Shown one piece after another: positions 26,862 through 35,432 of a stretch of 40,218 nt of DNA. Both the position numbers and the translations under genes were made by a program. The number at the start of each line of letters is the position of its first letter. Position 1 is the first letter of the stretch. Source of the DNA: Nitrospiria bacterium (GTDB lineage: Bacteria > Nitrospirota > UBA9217); NCBI GenBank assembly GCA_919902495.1, contig CAKKRC010000047.1:1-40218 (forward strand). Direction: 5' to 3'. The notes under the pieces were generated by a model. That model searched no databases and had not been told where the DNA came from. It saw only the letters and a list, made by a program, of their open reading frames with translations.

Positions 26862-26934
26862 AAGATGTTGAGAAGTTGGGAAGGTGAGAAGTTGGGATTG
26901 TTCTCAACCTCTCAACGTCCTAACCTCACATCTT
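26862..26934. repeat. Hairpin repeat, family F (GAGAAGTTGGGA units)
   Basis: The left arm (26862-26897) repeats TGAGAAGTTGGGA twice. The right arm (26901-26934) is its approximate reverse complement (TTCTCAACCTCTCAACG...CATCTT). The element fills most of the gap between the CBS-ACT start and the livF stop. Confidence 0.7.
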
Positions 26935-26942
26935 CTAGAATA

Positions 26943-27647
26943 TCATAAACCCAGATACGCCGCTTTCACATGGGGATCGTTCAGGAGCTGCGCGCCGGTC
27001 CCCTGCATGACCACCTTGCCGGTCTCGAGTACATAAGCCCGGTCGGCGATGGCGAGCGTCTGCTTCACATTCTGTTCGACGATCAGGACCGTTGTCCCTT
27101 CCTTCTGGATCTTCCGGATCACGTCAAAGATCTCCCTGACGAGGATGGGCGCCAGGCCCAGGGACGGCTCATCGAACATCAACAGCTTCGGCAGCGACAT
27201 CAATCCACGGCCGATGGCCACCATCTGCTGTTCCCCGCCCGAGAGCGTTCCCGCCAGCTGCTTCCTCCGCTCTTTGAGCCGGGGGAACAGGCCGAAGACC
27301 ATTTCCTTCGTCTGCTCGCGTTTTTGTTTCGCGTCGCCCCGGAGCGATCCCATGTCGAGGTTCTCCTCGACGGTCATCTCCACGAACAATCTGCGCGCTT
27401 CCGGGCAGAATGCCATGCCGAGGTCGATGCGGTGGTAGGCCTCGACCGTATGGAGCGAGGTCCCGTTGAACAGGATCTCGCCCTTCCGTGGCTTCAGAAG
27501 GCCTGAAACGGTCTTGAGCGTAGTGGATTTTCCCGCGCCGTTGGCTCCGATGAGCGCGACTACTTCCCCCTGCTTCACCTCGAAGGAAATGTCCCAGATC
27601 ACCTGGACGTCTCCGTAGGTGACGTCTATGTTCCGTATTTCAAGCAC
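26943..27647 (-). CDS. livF: Branched-chain amino acid ABC transporter ATPase LivF
   Basis: This 234-aa ABC ATPase has Walker A GANGAGKST (34-42), signature LSGGEQQ (135-141) and Walker B KLLMFDEPSLGLAP. The LivF-type N-terminal [20 protein letters not shown] and the C-terminal VEQNVKQTLAIADRAYVLETG are present. It powers import through LivHM together with LivG. The usual PEGR of this family reads PEARRLF here, a minor change. Its start overlaps the end of livG by 8 bases, indicating coupling. Confidence 0.95.
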   Translation of the reverse strand: MLEIRNIDVTYGDVQVIWDISFEVKQGEVVALIGANGAGKSTTLKTVSGLLKPRKGEILFNGTSLHTVEAYHRIDLGMAFCPEARRLFVEMTVEENLDMGSLRGDAKQKREQTKEMVFGLFPRLKERRKQLAGTLSGGEQQMVAIGRGLMSLPKLLMFDEPSLGLAPILVREIFDVIRKIQKEGTTVLIVEQNVKQTLAIADRAYVLETGKVVMQGTGAQLLNDPHVKAAYLGL

Positions 27648-28362
27648 TCTGCGCCTCTCCCAGGTATGCTTCGACGACCAGAGGGTTCTTGCCGATCTCC
27701 AGCGGCGAGCCTTCGGCGATCTTCTCTCCGTAATTCAGGACCACGATGCGGTCCGAGATGGACATGATCACCTTCATGTGGTGCTCGATGATCATGATCG
27801 TGATGCCTCGTTTCTTGATGTTCCGGATGATCTGAATGGACTCGTCGAGTTCCGAGGGGTTGAGCCCGGCGAACGATTCGTCCAGGAGCAGAAGGTCCGG
27901 CTGCGTCGCCAGCGCCCGGGCGATCTCGAGCCGCTTCCGTTTGCCCAGGGGAAGTCCCTTGGAGATCACGTTCCGATCATCGTAGAGCGCGGTGAAATTG
28001 AGGACGTCCGCTGCGATCGTGTCGGCCTCTTTCCGGTCCTTTGCGCGAAGGAACGCCGAGGCGACGACGTTGTCCAGCACGCTCATCCGCTGGAGCGGCT
28101 TCACGACCTGGAAGGTCCGGGCGAGCCCGCGCTGGCAGATCTGGTGGGGCTTGAGGCCCGATATCCTTTCGCCTTTGAAGAAGACCTCGCCGCGCGAAGG
28201 CGGGTAGAACCCGTTCACCACGTTGAAGACGGTCGTCTTGCCTGCGCCGTTCGGGCCGATGAGCCCAAGGATCTCGCCCTTGGTGATCTCGAACGAGACG
28301 TCTTTCACGGCCGTAATGCCGCCGAAGAAGCGGGACACCTTCTTGACCTCGAGCAGGCTCAT
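27640..28362 (-). CDS. livG: Branched-chain amino acid ABC transporter ATPase LivG
   Basis: This 240-aa ABC ATPase has Walker [10 protein letters not shown] (36-44), the LivG-type signature [15 protein letters not shown] and Walker [14 protein letters not shown]. In most LivG proteins the last motif reads LLLDEPxAGLNP; here Ser replaces the usual Pro after the catalytic Glu, which is tolerated in related sequences. N-terminal [17 protein letters not shown] is typical. It overlaps livM by 4 bases upstream and livF by 8 bases downstream, so the three genes are translationally coupled. Confidence 0.95.
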   Translation of the reverse strand: MSLLEVKKVSRFFGGITAVKDVSFEITKGEILGLIGPNGAGKTTVFNVVNGFYPPSRGEVFFKGERISGLKPHQICQRGLARTFQVVKPLQRMSVLDNVVASAFLRAKDRKEADTIAADVLNFTALYDDRNVISKGLPLGKRKRLEIARALATQPDLLLLDESFAGLNPSELDESIQIIRNIKKRGITIMIIEHHMKVIMSISDRIVVLNYGEKIAEGSPLEIGKNPLVVEAYLGEAQSA

Positions 28363-29300
28363 GGAGCGGGCCTCCTCATGCCGAAAAGGCGCTTCAACTT
28401 CGAAAAGTCCCCGACGATGCCGTTCGGCAGAAAGATGATGATGACGATCAGGAGGACGCCGAACAGCGTGTGATGGGCGGTGCCGAGCTTGGGGATGGAC
28501 CGGATGGCCTCGGCGAGCAGCACCATGATGATGGCTCCCACGACCGGGCCCCAGTAGGTCGCCACGCCGCCGACCATCACGACCATGATGGTGATGATCG
28601 AGATGTCATGGAGTGCGAAGACAACCTTGGGGTCGATATAGCCCATGTAGTTGGTATAGAAGACGCCGGCAAAGCCGGTGATCACTGCGCTCAGGATCAG
28701 CGCGATCGTCTTGTATTTCGTGGTATTGATGCCGAGGGATTCGGCTGCGTCCTGGTCCTCGCGGATGGCGACGAAATAGTAGCCGAGCTTCGACTCGATG
28801 ACCTTCCGGACCAGGTAATAGGTCGCCGCCGCGACGATCAGGATGATGTAGAAGTACCAGGTCTTGTCGATCCAGGTACGTTCACGGATCATGATGCCCA
28901 GGTCGCCGCCGGTCACGCCGACAAGATTTTCCGCCACGATCCTGAAGATCACCCCCATGGACAGGGTGGCAAGGGCGAAGTACGGACCCCGGAGACGCAG
29001 GCAGATGTAGCCGATGCCCAAAGCAAAGACGGCGACCACGAACACGCTTGCCGGGAAGCCCCACCAGCCCGAGATGCCGAGCTTGCTGTAGAGCATGCCC
29101 GCGGTGTAGGCGCCGACGCCGAAGAACGCGGCGTGGCCGAAGGAGACCTGGCCGCAGTAGCCGGAGAGGAGGTTCCACGCCATGCCGATGACGGACCACA
29201 TGATGACGAGGATCAGGATATGCATCAGGTAGCTGTTCAGGCCCAGAAGCGGCAGGAGGGCGAGCAGGCCGAGGACTATGTAGGTAATATATCGTTTCAT
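28359..29300 (-). CDS. livM: Branched-chain amino acid ABC transporter permease LivM
   Basis: The 313-aa protein has about eight to nine hydrophobic segments and the LivM signature [29 protein letters not shown], followed by [29 protein letters not shown]. The C-terminal [17 protein letters not shown] is also typical. It forms the inner-membrane pore with LivH. The start ATG (29300-29298) is directly abutted by the GCGGATT repeat array, so there is no Shine-Dalgarno sequence; the next in-frame Met would remove the first membrane helix. It is separated from livH by 109 bases. Confidence 0.95.
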   Translation of the reverse strand: MKRYITYIVLGLLALLPLLGLNSYLMHILILVIMWSVIGMAWNLLSGYCGQVSFGHAAFFGVGAYTAGMLYSKLGISGWWGFPASVFVVAVFALGIGYICLRLRGPYFALATLSMGVIFRIVAENLVGVTGGDLGIMIRERTWIDKTWYFYIILIVAAATYYLVRKVIESKLGYYFVAIREDQDAAESLGINTTKYKTIALILSAVITGFAGVFYTNYMGYIDPKVVFALHDISIITIMVVMVGGVATYWGPVVGAIIMVLLAEAIRSIPKLGTAHHTLFGVLLIVIIIFLPNGIVGDFSKLKRLFGMRRPAP

Positions 29301-29349
29301 ATTGCGGATTGCGGATTGCGGATTGCGGAATAGAAAAACGGCATTCCGC
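29301..29349. repeat. GCGGAAT-type repeat array, family A, upstream of livM
   Basis: Four tandem copies of ATTGCGG (29301-29328) are followed by AATAG and, 12 bases on, by the inverted unit ATTCCGC (29343-29349), which can pair with GCGGAAT (29325-29331). It touches the livM start codon. Confidence 0.8.
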
Positions 29350-29409
29350 TCAATCTGTATTCAATAGTTTGCATCAGTGTCCGTAAGTTAAAGATACTAT
29401 TTTGCCGGT

Positions 29410-30339
29410 TCATTTCCCGAACTTCCTGCTCCTGAGGAGCGATGCCACGCCGCCCGGGATGAAGATGAGCACGGCGACGAAGATCATGAACCGCCCGACC
29501 GGCGCCCACCCCATGCCGATGTAGGTGGCGGTGAGCGACTCGAACAGTCCCAGGATCAGCCCGCCGAGGATGGCGCCGACCGTGGAACCGAGGCCTCCGA
29601 GGATCGTAATGACGAACGAGATGAGCGTGAACTGGCCGCCGATATCGGGATAGATATAGTAGATGGGAATGAACAGGCAGCCCGCCGCGCCGACCAGTGC
29701 CGAGCCGAGGCCGAAGGTGATGACCCGCATCCGTTCCACATTGACGCCCATCAGGAGGGCCGCGTCAAGGTCCTGGGCCGTGGCCCGGATCGACTTGCCC
29801 GTGTCCGTCTTGGCCAGGAAGAACCAGAGGCAGGCCGTGATGAGAACGGCGATGGTGAACGAGACCGACCAGGGGAAGGAGAGGGAGAGTTCGAGGGGGG
29901 CTCCCTTCCAGAGGTCGGTGAGGTACCACGCCTTGGTCGCGTACGAGACGGGTGTTTGGCGATAATCGGACTGGAAGATGATGGTTGCCAGGTTCGCCAG
30001 CACCATGCCGATGCCCACGGTGAGGATCACCTGGTTCTCGGGCAGGATGGCGTCCACCTTCATCACGGGATTGATGAGGAACTTCTGGAGGCCGACACCG
30101 AGAACAAAGAGGGCCGGCGCCGCGATGAAGACGGAGAGATAAGGATCGATATGGAGCCAGGAAAAGAGGACGAAGGCGATATACATGCCCACCATCATCA
30201 ACTCACCGTGGGCGAGATTGATGATCTTCATGACGCCCATGATAATGGTCATGCCGAGGGCGATCAGCGCATAGAGCCCGCCGAGCAACACACCGGAGAT
30301 GAGCGTCTGGAGCAGGACTTCGAGATTGACAGAGGACAT
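29410..30339 (-). CDS. livH: Branched-chain amino acid ABC transporter permease LivH
   Basis: The 309-aa polytopic protein has about eight membrane helices and the LivH signature LISGVLLGGLYALIALGMTIIMGVMKIINLAHGELMMVG near the N-terminus, plus GGLGSTVGAILGGLILGLFESL near the C-terminus. It pairs with LivM. I place the start at ATG 30339-30337 because GGAG lies 6 bases upstream; an ATG 12 bases earlier has none. A family A hairpin array fills the gap to livK. Confidence 0.95.
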   Translation of the reverse strand: MSSVNLEVLLQTLISGVLLGGLYALIALGMTIIMGVMKIINLAHGELMMVGMYIAFVLFSWLHIDPYLSVFIAAPALFVLGVGLQKFLINPVMKVDAILPENQVILTVGIGMVLANLATIIFQSDYRQTPVSYATKAWYLTDLWKGAPLELSLSFPWSVSFTIAVLITACLWFFLAKTDTGKSIRATAQDLDAALLMGVNVERMRVITFGLGSALVGAAGCLFIPIYYIYPDIGGQFTLISFVITILGGLGSTVGAILGGLILGLFESLTATYIGMGWAPVGRFMIFVAVLIFIPGGVASLLRSRKFGK

Positions 30340-30355
30340 GCGGAACTCCAAAGTC

Positions 30356-30442
30356 AGTGCGGAGTGCGGAATTCGGAGTGCGGAGTGAGAACCGATCTAC
30401 TGCCGTAGGTGTTCATTCCGCATTCCGCACTCCGCACTCCCC
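30356..30442. repeat. Long hairpin array, family A, between livH and livK
   Basis: The left arm (30356-30388) is made of GTGCGGA units (AGTGCGGAGTGCGGAATTCGG...). The right arm (30415-30442) is the inverted series (ATTCCGCATTCCGCACTCCGC). The two can form a long imperfect stem in the livKH transcript. Confidence 0.82.
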
Positions 30443-30457
30443 ACAACGCATTCAGGG

Positions 30458-31648
30458 TTATCTTCTTTCCTTCCACGACGGGACCGGATAGACGTAGGGC
30501 TTACTCGCGTGGTTCTTGGGCCAGATCGTCTCGAACTCGCCCTTCTGGACCTGGATGGCCAGGGTCTCGGCGAAGTTCTGGTTCTGGTAGCCTTCCTTGT
30601 CCTCGAACTTCACCGGGCCGAAGGCCGTCTTGAGGTCCGTGGCCTTGAGCGCGTCGCGGATGCCGTCCTGCGTCCAGTCCTTGGCCCGCTTTAGTGCGTC
30701 CGCGGTCACGTAGACAGCTGCATAGGCCGACGCGCCGTGGTAGGACGGATAGTCTTTGTATTTGGCCTTGTACTTTTCAGCGAACTCCTTCGTGCCGGGG
30801 TACTTGAGCTGGGTGGTCCAGAGGGTCGCGCTGACCACATATTCCGCGGCATCCTTCGCACCTTCGATGAACTCGGGAATGGCAAACCCGGCTGCGCCGC
30901 CCGAGAAGAGCTTCGCGTCGAGCCGGAGCTCCTTGATCTGCTTCATGAGGAGCTGTGCCTCGTTGGCATAGGAGACGGAGTAGATGACCTCGGGCTGCGC
31001 GGCCTTTACCTTAGAAAGGAGCGGTTTGAAATCGATGGCGCCCGTTTCAAACTTCTCATTCAGGACGACCTGCGCGCCGATCTTCTTGGCGTCGCGCTCC
31101 ATGGCTTCCGAACCCGAGGTGCCGAAGGCCGAACTCTCGTAGAGAATGGCGATGGTCTTGGGTTTCACCACTTCCTTCAGGAACGACGTGAATGCGTCCG
31201 CGTAATGATCATTCACCTGGTTCTGCCGGAAGACATATTTATAATTCTGTTTGGTGATGGCGTCGTCGGCGCTGGCCACGACCAGGTAGGGCGTTTTGCG
31301 CTCTTCTGCCACGGCGGCCACGGCCTTCGCGCAGGCGGAGGTATATTCACCGACAATGAGGGGCTGTTTTTTAACGTCGATGAGCTTCTCAACGATGGCC
31401 CGCGCGGTTTCGGGCTTCCCGGCCGAGTCCTCGAAGGAGAGAGCGAGCTTCTTGCCCTTGACGCCGCCCTTGGCGTTGATCTCCTCGGCGGCCATCTCAT
31501 AGGACCGCTTCATGATCTCGCCGAACTTTGCCTGTTTACCCGTGAGCGGGAGCGGGATGACGAGATCGAAGGTGTCCGCGGCAAGCACCGGGACGGCGAG
31601 CAGGGTGAACACGAACAGGACAGCGATTACCCATAACAGACGCTTCAT
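30458..31648 (-). CDS. livK: Branched-chain amino acid ABC transporter, periplasmic binding protein LivK-like
   Basis: The 396-aa protein has a signal peptide (MKRLLWVIAVLFVFTLLAVPVLA, cleaved before ADTF). It then has a type-I periplasmic binding fold: FDLVIPLPLTGKQAKFGEIMKRSYEMAAEEINAKGGVKG, VIVGEYTSACAKAVA-like segment, ILYESSAFGTSGSEAMERDAKKIG. It captures the solute for LivHMGF. The ligand may be a branched-chain amino acid, an amide or another small acid; this is not decidable from sequence alone. AAGGAGGCC precedes ATG 31648. It is the first gene of the liv operon, with its own promoter and operator-like palindrome upstream. Confidence 0.93.
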   Translation of the reverse strand: MKRLLWVIAVLFVFTLLAVPVLAADTFDLVIPLPLTGKQAKFGEIMKRSYEMAAEEINAKGGVKGKKLALSFEDSAGKPETARAIVEKLIDVKKQPLIVGEYTSACAKAVAAVAEERKTPYLVVASADDAITKQNYKYVFRQNQVNDHYADAFTSFLKEVVKPKTIAILYESSAFGTSGSEAMERDAKKIGAQVVLNEKFETGAIDFKPLLSKVKAAQPEVIYSVSYANEAQLLMKQIKELRLDAKLFSGGAAGFAIPEFIEGAKDAAEYVVSATLWTTQLKYPGTKEFAEKYKAKYKDYPSYHGASAYAAVYVTADALKRAKDWTQDGIRDALKATDLKTAFGPVKFEDKEGYQNQNFAETLAIQVQKGEFETIWPKNHASKPYVYPVPSWKERR

Positions 31649-31718
31649 TGTGGCCTCCTTGTAAATAGGAATGTTTCAGGTTATAGGAATTATTAATGGA
31701 GCAATTAACAACATAAAT

Positions 31719-31748
31719 AGCATAGCACAAGGGAATTTGCAATGTCAA
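31719..31748 (-). promoter_or_regulatory. Promoter of the liv operon
   Basis: On the minus strand: TTGACA (31748-31743), 18-bp spacer ending in TGC, then TATGCT (31724-31719), an extended -10. It lies between the sdhB stop and the livK start and drives livKHMGF. Confidence 0.75.
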
Positions 31749-31753
31749 ATTCC
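31732..31753. promoter_or_regulatory. Operator-like palindrome over the liv -35 box
   Basis: A perfect 8-bp inverted repeat GGAATTTG, 6-nt spacer, CAAATTCC, that contains the whole -35 hexamer. The position suggests a repressor site for the liv operon; no candidate regulator gene is adjacent. Confidence 0.6.
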
Positions 31754-31781
31754 AGTTTGAGCATGGCACGGAAGCCATATG

Positions 31782-32522
31782 CTAGGTAAGCTTTGCCTTG
31801 ATGAACTCGCGGTTCAGCTTCGCGATGAACTGGACCTTGATGCCCTTGGGGCAGGCCGCCTGGCACTCGTAGTGGTTGCCGCAGTTGCCGAAGCCCTGGG
31901 AGAGCATCTCCTCGGTCATGACGCAGACGCGGCGGGCCGCCTCGGTCCTTCCCTGGGGGAGCGTGGCGAGCTGGGTCACCTTGGCGGCGGTGAAGAGCAT
32001 GGCCGAGCCGTTGGGGCAGGCCGCCACGCAGGCGCCGCAGCCGATGCATTCGGCGGCGTCCATCGCCTTGTCGGCGTCGTTCTTGGGAACGAGGATGGCG
32101 TTGCCGTCGGGCACGCCGCCGGTGTGTGTGGAGATGTAGCCTCCGGACTGGATGATCCTGTCCAGGGAGCCCCGGTCCACGACCAGGTCCCTGATCACGG
32201 GGAAGGCGCGGGCGCGCAGCGGTTCGACGTAGATGGTGTCGCCGTTCTTGAAGTGGCGCATGTGCAGCTGGCAGATGGTGGTCTTTTTCTGCGGCCCCTG
32301 GGGGATGCCGTTGATGACCAGAGCGCACATGCCGCAGATGCCCTCGCGGCAGTCATGGTCGAAGGCGATCGGGTCGTCGCTGTTCCTGACCAGGCCCTCG
32401 TTCACCACGTCGAGCATCTCGAGGAACGACATATCCGGCGTGATGTCCTTCGCTTCGTACCGGACGAGCCGGCCTGCGTCCTTCGGCCCTTTCTGGCGCC
32501 AGACGTATAGGGTTAGGTTCAT
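31782..32522 (-). CDS. sdhB: Succinate dehydrogenase/fumarate reductase iron-sulfur subunit
   Basis: The 246-aa protein carries a 2Fe-2S plant-type motif (C58, C63, C66, C84), a 4Fe-4S/3Fe-4S ferredoxin motif (C159, C162, C165, C169) and a second cluster set (C214, C220, C224). The sequence style ([12 protein letters not shown] and [15 protein letters not shown]) is that of B-type SdhB/FrdB. It transfers electrons between SdhA flavin and the haem-bearing SdhC. GAGG lies 5 bases before ATG 32522. It is the last gene of fumC-sdhC-sdhA-sdhB. Confidence 0.95.
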   Translation of the reverse strand: MNLTLYVWRQKGPKDAGRLVRYEAKDITPDMSFLEMLDVVNEGLVRNSDDPIAFDHDCREGICGMCALVINGIPQGPQKKTTICQLHMRHFKNGDTIYVEPLRARAFPVIRDLVVDRGSLDRIIQSGGYISTHTGGVPDGNAILVPKNDADKAMDAAECIGCGACVAACPNGSAMLFTAAKVTQLATLPQGRTEAARRVCVMTEEMLSQGFGNCGNHYECQAACPKGIKVQFIAKLNREFIKAKLT

Positions 32523-32531
32523 AGCTGCCTC

Positions 32532-32562
32532 ATTGCGGAATGCGGAATGCGGATTGCGGAAT
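32532..32562. repeat. GCGGAAT-type array, family A, before sdhB
   Basis: Four tandem units (ATTGCGG, AATGCGG, AATGCGG, ATTGCGG) plus AAT, lying just upstream of the sdhB ribosome site. Confidence 0.8.
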
Positions 32563-32619
32563 AAACTGCCGTCAAACCATCAAACCGGTAAAAAATGACA
32601 GATTTTCAGTTCATTTCAC

Positions 32620-32656
32620 CCTGTCCCCGTGTCTCCGCGTCTCCGTGTCGGTCTAT
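32620..32656. repeat. GACCGAC / CGGAGAC repeat, family D, at the sdhA stop codon
   Basis: Read on the minus strand, the sdhA stop TAG runs directly into ACCGACACGGAGACGCGG and AGACACGGGGACAGG, tandem variants of ACRCGGAG. A related element follows the malic enzyme stop at 37013-37047. Confidence 0.7.
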
Positions 32657-34566
32657 TTGTAACTTCGTACCGCCAGTTTCACATTCTCGAACGCAAGCGG
32701 CTCCTTGTGGAGCTCCGGCGCTTTGTCCGCGCCCTTGTACTCCCAGGCGGCGACATAGCAGAAGTTCTCGTCATCGCGCTTCGCCTCTCCATCGGGCATC
32801 TCGTATTCGACGCGGAAATGGCCGCCGCAGGACTCGTTCCGGTGCAGGGCATCGGCTGCCATGAGCTCCCCAAACTCGAGGAAGTCGGCAACCCGTCCGG
32901 CCTTCTCGAGCTGCTGATTCAGCTCCGACCCGGTGCCCGTGACCTTCACGTTCTCCCAGAACTCGGCGCGGAGCCGAGGGATCAGCGAGAGAGCGCTTTT
33001 TAACGATGCCTCGCTGCGGGCCATGCCCACGTTCTCCCACATGAGCCTGCCCAGCTCCCGGTGAAAATCATTCACGGTCCTTTTCCCGTTGATGGCGAGC
33101 AGCTTGCCGGTGAAGCATGCGACGTCCTCGCGCGACTTGAGGAACTCGGCATGGTCCGACGTAACGGCGCCCGGCGTTGTGCGGGCAAGATAATTGGCGA
33201 TCGTGTAGGAGATGATGAAGTATCCGTCGGCGAGCCCCTGCATCAGGGCGCTTGCGCCGAGGCGGTTCGCGCCGTGGTCGGAAAAATTCGCCTCCCCCAG
33301 GACGAAGAGCCCGGGGATGGTGCTCTCCAGGTTGTAATCCACCCACAGTCCGCCCATGGTGTAGTGGGGCGCGGGATAGATGCGCATGGGCTGGTGGTAG
33401 GCGTTCTCCGCGGTGATCTGCTCGTACATCTCGAAAAGGTTCCCGTACCGTTCGCGGATCGTGCCTTCGCCGAGTCGGTCGATGGCGTTGGCGAAATCGA
33501 GATACACGCCGCGTCCGCCAGGCCCGACGCCGCGGCCCTCGTCGCAGACTTCCTTTGCCGCGCGCGACGCGATGTCGCGGGGTGCCAGGTTTCCGAAGGC
33601 GGGGTACTTGCGCTCGAGGAAATAATCCCGTTCCGGTTCGGGAATGTCGCTCGCCTTGCGTTTATCGTCCTTGTTCTTCGGCACCCAGACCCGGCCGTCG
33701 TTCCGGAGCGATTCCGACATGAGGGTGAGCTTGGACTGGTGTTCGCCCGTGACGGGGATGCAGGTCGGATGGATCTGGGTGAAGCAGGGATTCGCGAAGA
33801 GCGCCCCTTTCTTGTAAGCCCGGTACGCGGCGGTCACGTTCGAGCCCGCGGCGTTCGTCGAAAGATTAAAGACGTTCGTATACCCGCCGGTCGCGAGGCA
33901 GACCGCGTCGGCGGCATAGGACGATACCTCGCCGGTGACCAGGTCCCGCACGGTGATCCCTTTCGCCTCGCCGTTCACGGTCACGAGGTCCAGCATCTCC
34001 GTGCGCGGGTGCAGCCGCACGCTGCCGGCCCTGATCTGGCGCATGAGGCTGCCGTAGGCGCCGAGCAGCAGCTGCTGGCCCGTCTGGCCGCGGGCATAGA
34101 ACGTTCGCGAGACCTGGGCGCCGCCGAAGGAGCGGTTGTCGAGATATCCCGCGTAGTCCCGGGCAAAGGGAACGCCCTGGGCGACGGCCTGGTCGATGAT
34201 GTTGCCGCTCACCGAGGCGAGACGGTACACGTTCGCTTCGCGTGCGCGGAAATCGCCGCCCTTGATGGTGTCCATGAAGAGGCGCTCGATGCTGTCGCCG
34301 TCGCTCGGATAGTTCTTGGCGGCATTGATGCCGCCCTGGGCAGCGATGCTGTGGCCCCGGCGGGGCGTGTCCTGGAAGCAGAAGGCCTCCACGTTGTAGC
34401 CCAGCTCGCCAAGGGTCGCTGCCGCCGACGCGCCGGCGAGTCCCGTGCCGACCACGATGATACGGTACTTGCGCTTGTTTGCAGGTGAGACGAGCTTCAT
34501 CTCCTGCTTGCGCTTGTCCCATTTCTCATGCAGGGGACCGGAGGGTGTTTTGCCGTCGAGGACCAT
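32653..34566 (-). CDS. sdhA: Succinate dehydrogenase/fumarate reductase flavoprotein subunit
   Basis: The 637-aa flavoprotein has the FAD dinucleotide motif [10 protein letters not shown] (residues 38-47) and the covalent FAD His (H72 in [13 protein letters not shown]). The active-site region HPTCIP lies mid-protein, and the late FAD segment [18 protein letters not shown] is present. Length and sequence fit the B-type enzymes (as in Geobacter, Bacteroidetes and Chlamydia families), which can work as succinate dehydrogenase or fumarate reductase. GAGGTG precedes ATG 34566 by 9 bases. It lies between sdhC and sdhB in one transcription unit. Confidence 0.96.
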   Translation of the reverse strand: MVLDGKTPSGPLHEKWDKRKQEMKLVSPANKRKYRIIVVGTGLAGASAAATLGELGYNVEAFCFQDTPRRGHSIAAQGGINAAKNYPSDGDSIERLFMDTIKGGDFRAREANVYRLASVSGNIIDQAVAQGVPFARDYAGYLDNRSFGGAQVSRTFYARGQTGQQLLLGAYGSLMRQIRAGSVRLHPRTEMLDLVTVNGEAKGITVRDLVTGEVSSYAADAVCLATGGYTNVFNLSTNAAGSNVTAAYRAYKKGALFANPCFTQIHPTCIPVTGEHQSKLTLMSESLRNDGRVWVPKNKDDKRKASDIPEPERDYFLERKYPAFGNLAPRDIASRAAKEVCDEGRGVGPGGRGVYLDFANAIDRLGEGTIRERYGNLFEMYEQITAENAYHQPMRIYPAPHYTMGGLWVDYNLESTIPGLFVLGEANFSDHGANRLGASALMQGLADGYFIISYTIANYLARTTPGAVTSDHAEFLKSREDVACFTGKLLAINGKRTVNDFHRELGRLMWENVGMARSEASLKSALSLIPRLRAEFWENVKVTGTGSELNQQLEKAGRVADFLEFGELMAADALHRNESCGGHFRVEYEMPDGEAKRDDENFCYVAAWEYKGADKAPELHKEPLAFENVKLAVRSYK

Positions 34567-34587
34567 AGTTTAAAACACCTCAAATTG

Positions 34588-34634
34588 TTTTACCACAGCC
34601 AGAAGTAGGCGCTTCTAAGCGAGAGCACAGAGAA
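34588..34634. repeat. Degenerate family C element before sdhA
   Basis: TTTTACCACAG and GCACAGAGAA, the outer parts of the CCACAGAGG-type repeat at 36871, enclose a small hairpin GAAG-N6-CTTC (34602-34615). It is a plausible decayed copy only. Confidence 0.4.
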
Positions 34635-34643
34635 TTATTTAAT

Positions 34644-34700
34644 GTAGGGGCAACCCTGCGTGGTTGCCCAGTGCGGGCGGCCACATAGGGCCGCCCCTAC
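34644..34700. repeat. REP/BIME-like element, copy 1, at the sdhC stop codon
   Basis: Two REP-like units face each other. The left unit reads GTAGGGGC-AA-CCCTGCGTGG-TT-GCCC. The right unit, read on the minus strand, is GTAGGGGC-GG-CCCTATGTGG-CC-GCCC. Each can fold into a hairpin next to its GTAG head. The TAG of the minus-strand GTAG (34699-34697) is the stop codon of sdhC. Confidence 0.85.
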
Positions 34701-35365
34701 CGCACTATTTTCATCGCGATCAGGACCGGCACGGCGATATAGGCAAGGAACAGAACGATCGCCGCGAAAGCCCCGGCCCGCTTGATGATCGGAAGGCTCT
34801 GCTCGCTGTTCAGCCCCCAGGTCTGGAAGGAGCTCTGGATGCCGTGAGAGAGGTGCAGCCACAGCGCGGTCATGGACAGGAGATAGACGGAAGCAATGCC
34901 GAGATCCTGAAAGCTCTTTATGACCATCCTGACAACATCAGGTCTGCCCAGGGTGTCCATGTGTTTCGCCGCGGCAAGGGCGGGATTCGTGACCTGTACG
35001 GTAAAATGGAGCAGGTGATAGATAAGGAAGGACCCGATGACCGCCCCGGTCCAGACCATGTTCCTTCCGGCGAATGTCGCGCTCAGGTCGTTCCGCATCA
35101 CGTAGGACTGCGGCTTCGCCGCGTTGTTCTCCAGGGTCAATGCAATGCCGTAGAATATATGGAAGGAGAACAGAATGATGAGGCCGAGCCGGAAGGACCA
35201 CACCAGGGGCGGCAAGGCATGGAGGTGCGCTGCATACGCGTTGAGCAGGCCGAAATAGATGGTCGCATTCCCGAGGACGTGGAGGATGATGAACAGGACC
35301 ATCAGCTGGCCCGTCGCGGCCATGACCAGTTTTCTGCCGACTGAAGATGTGGGGAGCATATTCAT
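34697..35365 (-). CDS. sdhC: Succinate dehydrogenase/fumarate reductase cytochrome b subunit (B-type)
   Basis: The 222-aa membrane anchor has five hydrophobic helices, as in single-subunit B-type SdhC/FrdC. Histidines placed to ligate two b haems are seen in ILHVLGN, FSFHIFYG, YHLLHF and LHLSHG. It passes electrons to or from quinone. I start it at ATG 35365, preceded by AGGAAAA; the longer frame (to 35416) would translate the repeat element. The C-terminus ends KIVR and its stop codon comes from REP-like copy 1; REP-like copy 2 lies 7 bases upstream of the start codon. The gene is thus bracketed by two copies of the same element. Confidence 0.93.
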   Translation of the reverse strand: MNMLPTSSVGRKLVMAATGQLMVLFIILHVLGNATIYFGLLNAYAAHLHALPPLVWSFRLGLIILFSFHIFYGIALTLENNAAKPQSYVMRNDLSATFAGRNMVWTGAVIGSFLIYHLLHFTVQVTNPALAAAKHMDTLGRPDVVRMVIKSFQDLGIASVYLLSMTALWLHLSHGIQSSFQTWGLNSEQSLPIIKRAGAFAAIVLFLAYIAVPVLIAMKIVR

Positions 35366-35372
35366 TTTTCCT

Positions 35373-35430
35373 GTAGGAGCAACCCTGCGTGGTTGCCCTT
35401 CGACGGGCGGCCACATAGGGCCGCCCCTAC
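35373..35430. repeat. REP/BIME-like element, copy 2, between fumC and sdhC
   Basis: Nearly identical to copy 1 (GTAGGAGC for GTAGGGGC, and a slightly different centre). It is in the same orientation, beginning 2 bases after the fumC stop codon. Confidence 0.85.
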
Positions 35431-35432
35431 GA

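Noticed and set aside
28470-29333. Long plus-strand frame opposite livM, and similar ones opposite livK, sdhA and malic enzyme
   Set aside because: The translations are rich in D, H, G and R with no domains, as expected for shadows of membrane and enzyme genes in GC-rich DNA.
29301-32562. GCGGATT arrays as CRISPR
   Set aside because: The units are 7 bp with no unique spacers between them, and there are no cas genes.
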